From: Sindora glabra | Taxonomy: Eukaryota > Streptophyta > Magnoliopsida > Fabales > Fabaceae | Length of the DNA stretch: 64,000 nucleotides | NCBI GenBank assembly: GCA_020226215.1 | Contig: CM035226.1 | Coordinates: forward strand, 94,822,895 to 94,886,894 | Direction: 5' to 3' | Shown: positions 45,474 through 57,389 of the stretch, in pieces | Numbering within the stretch: position 1 is the first letter of the stretch | Layout of the letters: every line of letters begins with the position of its first letter | Position numbers and translations under genes: made by a program | Notes under the pieces: generated by a model | Told to the model about the DNA's origin: nothing | The model's database searches: none | The model's input: only the letters and a program-made list of their open reading frames with translations

Positions 45474-48366
45474 TGCTGGAAATCGCGCATCATACATGCA
45501 CAGCGGAATAAAATTTTTACACGATTTCCACCAAGGATCCATGCGAATTTAGAACGCCATAAATTAGGGATTAGGGTTTATACCTTTCGGCAAAAAATCT
45601 TCTGACCGCTACAGCAAATCCGATCTGCTTCCAAATCACGAACCGGAATGGAAATCAGTAAATCAGATCACCAGTACAACGTTTATGTGGCTGCACCTCT
45701 GTGGTATCCACATGAACCCGTGAATCACCGATGAATGTCCGCTACACACACCGGTTGGAATTGATCTCCTTACACCTCGTACTGCTAGCTACGCCTCTTT
45801 AGAGATTTTAGTCAAGGAGAGGTGCTAGGGTTTTTTATGCTTTTTCTTGGGGTGCGTGAATAATAATAATAATAATAATATTACCCAATAAGCCTATTTA
45901 AATAGGTGCATAGAAAAACCTAACCTATTTGGGCCTTATTCCATGTATAATTATAGGCTTACTATTGGGCCTTATAATTATAACATGAATTCCCAAATAT
46001 TAAGCCCAAACAATTTGGTCCATTAATTTCAATTTCACTAAGCTCTAAGTGTGTGACCCTACAGGCTCTCATTACTTTAGCAATGACCATTAATCATATT
46101 AATGATCATAAACAATGATTGGTGTCTAGCAACACATCATTATTACCCAAGTAATGAGAAAGTCGGTGATTTGACTAAACCTTTACACGTGATCATCACT
46201 TATGTCCTTTTATCCTATACATCTAGATTGAGCACGAGACATGGACTGTGTCATTCCCGTATAGCCCAATCTTAAGGTTTCTTGACTCCTAAGTAAGCTG
46301 ATTGAAACAAATGTAATCGACATCTCATGTTAATTCATCTGAGCATGGCCATGCATTTTCTCAACTTTACTTTGCTGGAAATCGCGCATCATACATGCAC
46401 AGCGGAATAAAATTTTTGCACGATTTCCACCAAGGATCCATGCGAATTTAGAACGCCATAGATTAGGAATTAGGGTTTATACCTTTCGGCAAAATTCTTC
46501 TGACCGCTACACCAAGTCCGATCTGCTTCCAAATCACGAACCGGAATGGAAACCAGTAAATTAGATCACCAGTACAACGTTTTGTGGCTGCACCTCTGTG
46601 GTATCCACACGAACCCGTGAATCATCAATGAATGTCCGCTACACACACCGGTTGGAACTGATCTCCTTAGACCTCGTAGTGCTAGCTACGCCTCTTCAGG
46701 GATTTTGGTCAAGGAGAGGTGCTAGGGTTTTCTATGCTTTTACTTGGGGTGCGTGAATAATGAAATAGCAATCCTATTATTACCCAATAAGCCTATTTAA
46801 ATAGGTGCATAGAAAAACCTAACCTATTTGGGCCTTATTCCATGTATAATTATAGGCTTACTATTAGGCCTTATAATTATAACATGAATTCCCAAATATT
46901 AAGCCCAAACAATTTGGTCCATTAATTCCAAATTCACTAAGCTCTAAGTGTGCGACCCTACAGGCTCTCATTACGTTGGCAATGACCATTAATCATATTA
47001 ATGATCATAAACAATGATTGGTGTCTAGCAACACATCATTATTACCCAAGTAATGAGAAAATCGGTGATTTGACTAAACCTTTACACGTGATCATTACTT
47101 ATGTCCTTTTGTCCTATACATCTAGATTGAGCACGAGACATGGACCGTGTCATTCCCGTATAGCCCAATCTTAAGGTTTCTTGACTCCTAAGTAAGCTGA
47201 CTGAAACAAATGTAATCGACATCTCATGTTAATTCATCTGAGCATGGCCATGCATTTTCTCAGCTTTACTTAATCAAGGGGCCCATAGATGTTACTCCTG
47301 TTATATAGGAGGGACAAATCCCATCTTGATCACACAAACCCCTCCGCATGATATGTGACATATCCAATATCTACCCTTGCATTCACTTAACCATTAGTGA
47401 CATAGAATAGTATCAAAATATGAAACTCACATGTAGGGAACCTTGGTGATCTCAGGTCAAAGGACTATATTAATAATGATCACTAAGAACCACTTATGAC
47501 ACTCATATAACGATCCATGTAGTGTTCTTAATATGGGTCGGTCCAGTATACAAGTTCTCTAACTTGTACTCATGTGTAAACTTAATATCCCATATAAGTA
47601 TTCACACATGCTAGTCTTAAGATATCAAAGCAACCTAATCCACAATGATATATGACTAGGGACATTTAAGAATACAATTATTCTAAGGTTATTATTATAA
47701 TTAAATATATTACGCAGACAATATATATAAATATAATAATTGGAATTGCCATTAAAATAACATGATTCAAAATTACAATCACCAATATGATTGGTTTTGG
47801 GGCATATACACTAACATACTTAATCAAGGGGCCTATAGATGTTACTTCTGTTATATAGGAGGGACAAATCCCATCTTGATCACACAAACCCCTCCGCATG
47901 ATATGTGACATATCCAATATCTACCCTTGCATTCACTTAACCATTAGTGACATAGAATAGTATTAAAATATGAAACTCACATGTAGGGAACTTTGGTGAT
48001 CTCAGGTCAAAGGACCATATTAATAATGATCACTAAGAACCACTTATGACACTCATATAACGATCCATGTAGTGTTTTTAATATGGGTCGGTCCAGTATA
48101 CAAGTTCTCTAACTTGTACTCATGTGTAAACTTAATATCCCATATAAGTCTTCACACATGCTAGTCTTAACATATCAAAGCAACCTAATCCACAATGATA
48201 TATGACTAGGGACATTTAAGAATACAATTATTCTAAGGTTATTATTATAATTAAATATATTACGCAGACAATATATATAAATATAATAATTGGAATTGCC
48301 ATTAAAATAACATGATTCAAAATTACAATCACCAATATGATTGGTTTTAGGGCATATACACTAACA
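45474..48366 (-). repeat. 3' LTR of copia-E, split by a nested solo LTR
   Basis: The LTR proper is 45,474-46,372 plus 47,822-48,366, 1,444 bp in total. On the minus strand it begins TGTTAGTGTATATGCCCTAA and ends ATGCGCGATTTCCAGCA. It contains an (AAT)n run near 45,858 and a TATA-like palindrome CCTATTTAAATAGG. Confidence 0.93.
46368..47821 (-). mobile_element. Solo LTR of the copia-E family nested inside the copia-E 3' LTR
   Basis: A second complete 1,444-bp LTR lies at 46,373-47,816, flanked by perfect 5-bp duplications TACTT (46,368-46,372 and 47,817-47,821). The host LTR sequence resumes exactly after it (TACTTAATCAAGGGGCC). It is the remnant of a later insertion of a sister element, since collapsed by LTR recombination. 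In place of the (AAT)n run it has AATAATGAAATAGCAATCC. Confidence 0.95.
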
Positions 48367-48379
48367 ATCTCCCACTTGC
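48367..48379 (-). other. Polypurine tract of copia-E
   Basis: On the minus strand AAGTGGGAGATT immediately precedes the 3' LTR start TGTTAG. This is the usual form in copia elements. Confidence 0.8.
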
Positions 48380-48380
48380 A

Positions 48381-51300
48381 CTAAAGCCAATCATCCATGT
48401 ATCTAATACCTACGGATCTCATATGACTATCATGCTTTTGCTGCGTCAAGGCTTTTGTCAGTGGATCAGCAACATTATCATCAGTTGGTATTTTGCATAT
48501 CCTGACATCATTTCTGTTAATAATATCTCTTATGAGATGATAACGCCGGAGTATGTGTTTGGATTTCTGGTGAGATCTAGGTTCCTTGGCTTGCGCAATG
48601 GCTCCATTATTGTCACAATAGAGCTCTACTGGGTCAGCAATGCTAGGAACAACTCCAAGTTCATTGATGAACTTCTTAATCCAAACAGCCTCTTTTGCGG
48701 CATCTGATGCTGCAATGTATTCAGCTTCTGTTGTAGAATCAGCCACTGTCCCTTGCTTTGAACTCTTCCAGGTCACAGCGCCACCATTAAGGCAAAATAC
48801 ATAACCTGACTGCGACCTGAAGTCATCTTTATCAGTTTGAAAGCTAGCATCAGTGTAACCATTTACAATGAGCTCTTCCTCACCTCCATAAATTAAAAAC
48901 ATGTCTTTAGTTCTTCTTAAGTACTTAAAAATGTTCTTGACAGCTGTCCAGTGACTTTCACCAGGATCTGATTGGTATCTGCTCGTCATGCTTAAAGCAT
49001 ACGAGACATCAGGACGAGTACATAACATAGCATACATGATAGATCCAATCGCAGATGCATAAGGGATCTTACTTATGCGCTGTCTCTCATACTCTGTGGA
49101 AGGACATTGAGTTCTTGAGAGACTTATGCCATGTGACATCGGCAAGAATCCTCTTTTAGAATCTTGCATGCTAAACCTTTTTAGCACCTTGTCGATGTAT
49201 GTACTCTGACTTAGGCCAAGCAATTTTCTCGATCTATCTCTATAGATCTTGATACCTAATACATAGAAGGCATCACCTAAGTCTTTCATAGAAAAACAAT
49301 TTCCTAACTAAGTTTTTACAGACTGTAGTATAGGAATGTCATTTCCAATGAGTAATATGTCATCTACATATAACACTAGAAAGATTATTGTGCTCCCACT
49401 AACCTTCTTGTATACACAGGGTTCATCTTCATTTTTGATGAAACCAAACTCTTTGATTGCATCATCGAAACGAAGATTCCAACTCTGAGAAGCTTGCTTC
49501 AACCCATAAATGGATCGTTGCAATTTGCAAACTTTTCCAGCATTTTTAGGATTTACAAAACCTTCAGGTTGTGTCATGTACACATCCTCAAGAAGATTTC
49601 CATTAAGGAAAGCAGTTTTGACATCCATTTGCCAGATTTCATAATCATAATATGCTGCTATAGCTAGAAGAATCCTGATGGATTTAAGCATGACAACTGG
49701 AGAAAAGGTTTCATCATAGTCAATACCATGGATTTGTTTGAAACCTTTTGCAACCAATCGTCCCTTAAAGGTACACACATTACCATCCATGTCAGTTTTC
49801 TTTTTGAAAACCCATTTGCACCCAATGGGTTTTACCCCTTCAGGTGGATCAACCAAAGTCCAAACTTGGTTTGAATACATGGAATCCATCTCTGATTTCA
49901 TAGCTTCTAGCCATTTCTCAGAATCTGGTCCCATCATAGCCTCTTGGTAGGTTGTGGGCTCATCTTGGTCCATGAGCAACACATCACCGTGATGAGTCAT
50001 GAGAAAATCATATCTCTCGGGCTCATGACGTATCCTACTAGATCTACGTGGGTTCTGTGTTACATGAGCAGGTTCTTCCACAACTGTTTGTGGAACCAAC
50101 TCAGGTTCCATCTCAAGTTCAATGTTTTCTCGTTGATCTTGAATTTCTTCAAGTTCTATTCTTCTCCTATTGATTCTTTTAGAGATAAATTCTCTCTCTA
50201 GAAAAATACCAGTTCGAGTAATAAACACTTTTTGCTCGGTTGGATTATAGAAATAATATCCTTTTATTTCCTTAGGATATCCAATGAAAAAACATTTATC
50301 AGATTTGGGTCCAAGTTTATCAGAAGCCTGACGTCTTACGTAAGCTTCGCAACCCTAAATCTTCATAAAAGACAAACTAGGACGTTTCTCAGTCCATATC
50401 TCATATGGTGTCTTTTGAACTGATTTTGACGGAACACGATTTAGTGTGAAAGTTGCAGTCTCTAGAGCATGTCCCCAGAAGGAATTTGGAAGGTCATCCT
50501 GACTCATCATTGACCGAACCATGTCTAACAAAGTTCGATTCCTCCTTTCAGACACACCATTCCATTGAGGTGTTCCTGGTGGAGTGAGTTGTGATACAAT
50601 GCCACACTCCTTTAGATGATTAAGGAACTCTCGGTCTAAGTATTCACCACCTCGATCTGATCGAAGTGCTTTAATACTTTTACCAAGTTAGTTTTGTACT
50701 TCATTTTTGAACTCTTTGAACTTTTCAAAAGATTCAGACTTGTGTTTCATAAGAAACACGTAACCATATCTACTGAAATCATCAGTAAAAGTAATAAAGT
50801 ACTGATAACCTCCTCTAACTTGTGTGTTTAAAGGTTCACATACATCACTATGTATAAGGCCCAATAAATCACTAGCCCTTTCAACTTTCCCAGTAAAAGG
50901 GGCTTTAGTCATCTTACCTAATAAACATGACTCACATACCTCATATGATTCGAAATCAAATGAGTCCAAAAATCCATCCTTATGAAGTTTGGAGATGCGT
51001 GTCTCATTTATATGGCCTAAACAACAATGCCAAAGATAGGTTGGATTTGAATCATTAGTTTTGACCTTCTTCGTGTTTATGTTATAGATTGGGTTTTCAA
51101 GGTCCAGAACATAAAGACCATTCATTAATTGTGCACTGCCATAAAACATTTCATTTAAATAAATAAAGTAACATTTGTCCTTTATTATAAATGAAAAACC
51201 TTTCTTGTCTAAACAAGAAACAGAAATCAAATTTCTACTAACAGTAGGCACAAAATAACAATTGTCCAATTCTAAAACTAATCCACTAGGTAAAGATAAA

Positions 51301-51716
51301 TAATAAGTCCCTACAGCTAATGCAACAACTCTTGCTCCATTTCCAACGTGCAGGTCCACTTCACCTTTGGCTAATGATCTACTTTCTTTAAGATCCTGCA
51401 CATTTACACAAATGTGAGTACCACATCCAGTATCTAATACCCAAGATGTAGAAGTAGATAAATTAACCTCTATAACATAAATACCTGAGTTGGAAGTCCC
51501 ACTTTCCTTTTGCTTCTTAAGCTCTTCCAGGTAAATCTTGCAATTTCGCTTCCAATGTCCTAGTTCTTTACAATGGAAGCATTGTCCTTCCTTGGCCACG
51601 CCACCTTTGGGCTTTAGTGCAGAGGAACTTGACTTGGACTTTCCATCAGTCTTGTCCTTTTTCTTTTTATTCTTGGCCTTAAACTTGCCTTTTCCTTTAC
51701 CCTTTTGAACCATCAT
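48381..51716 (-). pseudogene. Copia-E pol polyprotein with three in-frame stops
   Basis: All in one frame from about 51,716 down to 48,381. Zinc knuckle CFHCKELGHWKRNC (about 51,550-51,590). Protease SWVLDTGCGTHIC (about 51,410-51,450). GAG-pre-integrase LWHCCLGHINETRISKLHKD (about 50,985-51,040). Integrase with HSDVCEPLNTQVRGGYQYF and TFTDDFSRYGYVFL, continuing across a stop at 50,685-50,687. RT with GCKWVFKKKTDMDGNVCTFK (about 49,800), WQMDVKTAFLNGNLLEDVYM (about 49,610) and catalytic YVDDILLIG (about 49,360). RNase H with NGYTDASFQTDKDDFRSQSG (about 48,850) and HQKSKHILRRYH (about 48,520), ending YMDDWL. Stops also lie at 50,352-50,354 and 49,305-49,307. Each is explicable by one transition from a Gln or Trp codon. 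It would act in the cytoplasmic particle and nucleus to copy and insert the element. Confidence 0.93.
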
Positions 51717-51739
51717 AATGGAATTGAGCTTGGATTTTT

Positions 51740-52321
51740 TTAAGTTCTGCTCAGCAGTTCAGGCAAAGTCTTGTTAATTTCGTTCATGTTGTAATTCATG
51801 ACGAATTGACTATAGCTCTCAGGCAACGATTGCAGAACTATATCAGTAGCCAATTCTTGCTGTAAAGGAAAACCCAATCTTTCAAGGCTATTGATGTACC
51901 TAATCATTTTAAGTACATGTGTAGCAACGAGTGTTCCTTCAGCCATCTTACACTGAAACAATGCTTTAGATACATCATATCTCTCATGTCTTGCTTGCTC
52001 TTGGTAGAGCTATTTAAGGTGATCAATCATATTGAACGCCTCCATGTTCTCATGTTGCTTTTGAAGCTCAGAGTTCATGGTAGCAAGCATGAGACAACTG
52101 ACATCCAGAGCATCTTCTAGATGCTTCTTATAAGCATCCTTTTCTGCTTGAGGAGCATTAGCAGCAGGCTCATTTGGAGTAGGTTGCTCTAGGACATACT
52201 GCTTTTTCTCATGCTTGAGGATAATCCTCAAGTTTCGATACCAATCGAGAAAATTCGTCCTATTCATCTTATCCTTCTCAAGGATAGATCGCAGTGATAA
52301 ATTTGATGCATTTAATGCCAT
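51740..52321 (-). pseudogene. Copia-E gag with one stop and a 3' frameshift
   Basis: It starts MALNASNLSLRSILEKDKMN and continues TNFLDWYRNLRIILKHEKKQ. After one in-frame stop (52,007-52,009) it resumes in the same frame as YDVSKALFQCKMAEGTLVAT, through ATDIVLQSLPESYSQFVMNY. It stops near 51,740, where a small deletion shifts the frame relative to the zinc-knuckle/pol frame. Together with the zinc knuckle it would form the capsid protein. Confidence 0.88.
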
Positions 52322-53958
52322 GGTTATCTATAATAAAAAAATATGCAAAATGAGAATCATGTATTTCATTTATTTAATAAGGTCTTTTATTAAATAATAC
52401 TCCCACTATTTTTTTTCAAAATAATAGCCCTCACTATTATTTCAGAAAATTGTAGTGTTTGAGATTTTCTAGTGGGCCAAGATCCATATTTCACCTAGAC
52501 TTAAGTTAGCTTTGGCTGATCACTCAAGTTTTGGCTATTTAGGTAGGCAATTCCTTACCAATTACATCTTATGTAACTCTTGGATAGTTGGGTGAACAAC
52601 ACTTGTTCAAATCCATCTCATGGACTTAAGCCCAACTCCATGCCTCTAGGCCCCCAATCCTATTGAGATGGCCTAGTTAAGTCAAAACCCAATTATTGGC
52701 ATTTGGATATCACTATTATCCTATCGTGTCTCACCAAGATAAACTACGCACTTTGCTTTGGCAAACCTGCCTTATGTTGATTAAGGCCTTGACAAGTGCC
52801 ATTCATTGGAAGGCATCACTTTTATTACTAACTTAATATTTGCATTGAGGGATTTAAATGTCTATTTTAGATCTCACCATTATTTGCCATCCATACATGC
52901 CTATATCTAACATATCATATACATTAATATAAAGCATGCAATAAAGCATAAAATAAATGTGCATAGTTATGGCCCAACTACTTTGATTTTCCCAAGCTAA
53001 TGAGAAAACCAAAAGGTCAACCTAGGGTAAAGATATCTTCTTTAAGCATCTTCCACGGTTGTCCTCATATTGATTTTGGCTCCTTGTCTCCATGGCAGCA
53101 AGCTCCAGGCTTAAACATATTGTACATTTGAAAGTAAACTATTCTAACTTTACAATACATAATGAAGGAGAAAACTCGAGTTACATTCGAGGGGAGTAAG
53201 GTGAGAGAAAGAATGTACAACTAGAATTTATAAAGAAAGGTACGACACGCAGGCCGTATTTAATTACAAAAAAACCAAAACCAATAAATGAAATATAACT
53301 ATACATTATGGTATAAGGGTCATAACTATGCATCATGCAGCAAACATCACATGTAAGCATACAAACAACCATAGGTATTTATTGAAATTGATCTTGTTTC
53401 CAATTTTAACTTGTTTAAAATTAGAAGGTTATGAAAAGATTGATTTTAAAATGCAGCTTAGATTTAGGCTATCAATTATTGCGCTACGCAGAGTTAGTAC
53501 TAGAAAATTTTGAACGTTTCAGTTTCTGTTTTAACCATTAAAACAATCGGCCAAAATTAGAATTTATCAAGAACCCTAATTCCGGAACTGTTCCGAAATC
53601 CTACTTCTTGATGTTCCGCCATATTAACTCAAACATTAGTCCATGTTCTATTTAATTTAATCTCATTAAACGAAACAGAATGCATACATCACATGTATAC
53701 AACCAGACATGTTTCTGTTCGAATTTTAATCTCATTAAAACAAAAACTTCATCAGCTATGTTTCCAGTTTTTAATCTCATTAAAAATGAATCATTAATTA
53801 TGTATGTTTCAATCTAATTTTAATCTAATCAAAACTGATTCATCAACATACAAAATTACATTGATCCAGAACCCTAATTGCATCATGCGTGATCTGATTA
53901 AACACGAATTATCTAGATTTAAACGCATAACACAGAAAACTAATATATGGATTCGCAA
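52322..53958 (-). other. 5' leader of copia-E
   Basis: About 1.6 kb between primer site and gag start, without long frames. Long untranslated leaders occur in several copia lineages; packaging and dimerisation signals would be expected here but none is identifiable by eye. Confidence 0.6.
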
Positions 53959-53959
53959 G

Positions 53960-53973
53960 TGGCTCTATTACCA
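53960..53973 (-). other. Primer binding site of copia-E
   Basis: On the minus strand, TGGTAATAGAGCCA, one base after the LTR end CAGCA. It is a variant of the initiator-tRNA-Met complement TGGTATCAGAGC. Confidence 0.8.
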
Positions 53974-53974
53974 C

Positions 53975-55557
53975 TGCTGGAAATCGCGCATCATACATGC
54001 ACAGCGGAATAAAATTTTTGCACGATTTCCACCAAGGATCCATGCGAATTTAGAACGCCATAGATTAGGGATTAGGGTTTATGCCTTTCGGCAAAAAATC
54101 TTCTGACCGCTACAGCAAATCCGATCTGCTTCCAAATCACGAACCGGAATGGAAATCAGTAAATCAGATCACCAGTACAACGTTTATATGGTTGCACCTC
54201 TGTGGTATCCACACGAACCTGTGAATCACCGATGAATGTCCGCTACACACACTGATTGGAATTGATCTCCTTACACCTCGTGTGCTAGCTATGCCTCTTT
54301 AGAGATTTTGGTCAAGGAGAGGTGCTAGGGTTTTCTATGCTTTTTCTTGGGGTGCGTGAATAATAATAATAATAATATTATTACCCAATAAGCCTATTTA
54401 AATAGGTGCATAGAAAAACCTAACCTATTTGGGCCTTATTCCATGTATAATTATAGGCTTACTATTGGGCCTTATAATTATAACATGAATTCCCAAATAT
54501 TAAGCCCAAACAATTTGGTCCATTAATTCTAAATTCACTAAGCTCTAAGTGTGTGACCCTACAGGCTATCATTACGTTGGCAATGACCATTAATCATATT
54601 AATGATCATAAACAATGATTGGTGTCTAGCAACACATCATTATTACCCAAGTAATGAGAAAGTCGGTGATTTGACTAAACCTTTACACGTGATCATCACT
54701 TATGTCCTTTTATCCTATACATTTAGATTGAGCACGAGACATGGACCGTGTCATTCCCATATAGCCCAATCTTAAGGTTTCTTGACTCCTAAGTAAGCTG
54801 ACTGAAACAAATATAATCGACATCTCATGTTAATTCATCTGAGCATGGCCATGCATTTTCTCAACTTTACTTAATCAAGGGGCCCATAGATGTTACTCCT
54901 GTTATATAGGAGGGACAAATCCCATCTTGATCACACAAACCCCTCCGCATGATATGTGACATATCCAATATCTACCATTGCATTCACTTAACCATTAGTG
55001 ACATAGAATAGTATCAAAATATGAAACTCACACGTAGGGAACTTTGGTGATCTCAGGTCAAAGGACTATATTAATAATGATCACTAAGAACCACTTATGA
55101 CACTCATATAACGATCCATGTAGTGTTCTTAATATGGGTCGGTCCAGTATACAAGTTCTCTAACTTGTACTCATGTGTAAACTTAATATCCCATATAAGT
55201 CTTCACATATGCTAGTCTTAACATATCAAAGCAACCTAATCCACAATGATATATGACTAGGGACATTTAAACATGCTAGTCTTAACATATCAAAGCAACC
55301 TAGTCTTAACTCATGTGTAAACTTAATATCCCATATAAGTCTTCACACATGCTAGTCTTAACATATTAAAGAAACCTAATCCACAATGATATATGACTAG
55401 GGACATTTAAGAATACAATTATTCTAAGGTTATTATTATAATTAAATATATTACGCAGACAATATATATAAATATAATAATTGGAATTACCATTAAAATA
55501 ACATGATTCAAAATTACAATCACCAATATGATTGGTTTTAGGGCATATACACTAACA
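53975..55557 (-). repeat. 5' LTR of copia-E with an internal duplication
   Basis: 1,583 bp, with the same ends as the other copies. It is about 140 bp longer because of an extra block at 55,271-55,410 that repeats preceding sequence (CATGCTAGTCTTAACATAT...GACATTTAA). The (AAT)n run is also present here in a slightly different length. Confidence 0.93.
55271..55410. repeat. 140-bp compound duplication in copia-E 5' LTR
   Basis: The block is absent from the two other LTR copies. It begins with a repeat of ACATGCTAGTCTTAACATAT, jumps back to ACTCATGTGTAAACTTAATA and then copies the following sequence again to GGGACATTTAA. This suggests template switching or slippage during replication. Confidence 0.85.
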
Positions 55558-55562
55558 CCTCT
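55558..55562. repeat. Target-site duplication, right (CCTCT)
   Basis: CCTCT directly after copia-E. Confidence 0.9.
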
Positions 55563-56015
55563 TACCTTCTCACTTTCTTAACCTTCTCTTATCTATCTTA
55601 ACCCTCATTTCATTTTTGATAGAAATCTAACTAACTAACTTAAAAATCCTTTGCATGGAATTAGAGGTTCCATGATTAGAGCTAAAACTAAGAAGATGAA
55701 GTAAGCTTTGCAAAACTTAATTATAGAGATCAAAGGAAAAGAAGATCAACATGAAATAAAGGTTGTATCAAGATGGATTACTTTCTTACAACTTGAGGAT
55801 GCCATAAGCCTAACTTAAAGACAATAATTTAGAGAACCCAATTTGCATGACCAGTTTGCACTTATGGGCTACAATTTTTCAATTTATTAGGATATTTTTA
55901 TTTAAACATGATTGGATAATAAATAAGCCCAATTTCTTATTTTTATTTGAATTTTTATAGGCATTTATAGGCTGAATTTTTCAAACGACCTTTGTTTTCG
56001 TTATTTGATGTATTA
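55563..56015. other. Spacer, no gene recognised
   Basis: Continuation of the sequence at 45,131-45,468 before the copia-E insertion. AT-rich, with no informative frames. Confidence 0.4.
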
Positions 56016-56530
56016 GGTTATTTTAGAGCATTTTGGGCTTTAGTTTAGGATAAATGCATTTGGGCCTTTTTTTACTTTAAAATATTTACCATGTTATTAT
56101 GAGAATTTTACTATATTTACTTAAAGTCATTTAGAAGGCCTTTTATTGGGTTTAAATTACTGAATTAGTTTTAGGCTAATATGATGTCATTAAAGCCCAT
56201 TTTCAGTTAGGGTTTTAGAGAGTTATATAAGGAGATTTGTTCCTTATACTACAATAGACTTAGATAATTAATAAAATTTTAGTGTTTCTCCATTGTGAGA
56301 GCTTCCACTTTATTCTTAGGTTAAGAACTAAATCTTATAGTGTTGGTTCTATTAGTAAGTCGCAGTTAGGGTCATGTTTCACTTGATAACTTTGGTTTTA
56401 CCAGCAGGTTGCAGTTAAGGTCAAGTTCTTCCTATCCTTTGCCTATGTTCAAGACAGTCCAATTAGTTTTCTTGCATCATGAGTAGGTTCATTCGTTGAT
56501 TTTCTTGCATTATGAGCAGGTTCATTCGTA
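56016..56530 (+). repeat. Presumed 5' LTR of the gypsy element
   Basis: It precedes the primer site and carries a TATA-like GAGTTATATAAGGAGA (about 56,220) and repeated ..GCATYATGAGYAGGTTCATTCG phrases at 56,475-56,530. The start is uncertain (a TGTATTAGG occurs at 56,007) because no second LTR is available for comparison. Confidence 0.5.
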
Positions 56531-56537
56531 TCATTTG

Positions 56538-56550
56538 GTATTAGAGCCTT
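56538..56550 (+). other. Primer binding site of the gypsy element
   Basis: TGGTATTAGAGCC, a close match to the initiator-tRNA-Met complement, after TTCGTATCATT. Confidence 0.8.
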
Positions 56551-57389
56551 GGCTCTTGAAATCAAGTGATATTTATCCCTAGTTTATCTATTTGTTTTCA
56601 TTCTATTCGTAAAAAAATATTCTATTCTATTGTTGTTTCCTTCCTATCTTTGTTCTTAAGTCCTCTTCCTTCATGTCTTATTTTCTTACTAAATTTATGT
56701 GTTTTTTATGTTCTATTCTTCATGTATTTCTATGTTCTTATTTCCATATTGAATTTGTGTGCCTTTATTTTGATTTGTATTTGTTTACCTTAATTTGAAG
56801 TCTCTTTATTTTTAGTTTAAGTTTTAGCCTAAAAAAATTCATGCATAAAATTAAAAAAAAGGATTCAAGCCAAAAGCACGAAAAAGGTCGAAAAAAGTGC
56901 AAAAAAAATATGAAAAATCATGTTAAAAAATTTGAATAGTAGTAAGATTCTACATAAAAAATATGTATTATGCAATCAAAAAATAAAAAAAATATTATGA
57001 ACAGAAAGGACTTAATACTCCTACATTGTTGGATTTAGTAAAACTTTTCATTAGTTTTGTTTTTATTTCATATCCCTTGCTTGTTTTTCCTCCATTCCAA
57101 TTAATATTCTTGCTAGTTTTTGCTCACTAAAGTTATCATTAATTCCTTACTGCTTCTTGATTGTGTAGAATCAACAACAAAGGTTCTTACTTAAGAGCTC
57201 ATAAGGTGAAGTTGAGTGGTGAAGGGCAAGAGTGGTAAGACTATCATAGGGAAAAAGCCAAGTTAAGTGAAACATGAGTGAATAACTTATAATTTTTAAG
57301 TGTGTAAGGAATTTGAGTTACAAACACAAGCATATTATATTTTTGTCCATTCATAAACTATCCTAACATCTTTCTTGCAAAATTTAATC

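Larger units (their letters stand above)
45474..55557 (-). mobile_element. Nearly complete Ty1/copia retrotransposon (copia-E)
   Basis: On the minus strand the order is 5' LTR 53,975-55,557, primer site, gag, pol, purine tract, and 3' LTR 45,474-48,366. The 3' LTR is interrupted by a solo LTR of the same family. Perfect CCTCT duplications flank it. Without the nested piece it measures about 8.6 kb. The coding region is close to intact: gag has one in-frame stop and a frameshift at its end, and pol has three in-frame stops in a single frame. LTR copies differ only slightly, so insertion is recent compared with the other elements here. Confidence 0.96.

Noticed and set aside
45474..47816. Tandem repeat or satellite array of about 1.4-kb units
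   Set aside because: The units are LTRs of one copia family; nested target duplications (TACTT inside CCTCT) explain the arrangement fully.
48423..50423. Plus-strand frames opposite the copia-E pol gene
   Set aside because: They are antisense shadows of the pol frame and have no similarity of their own.
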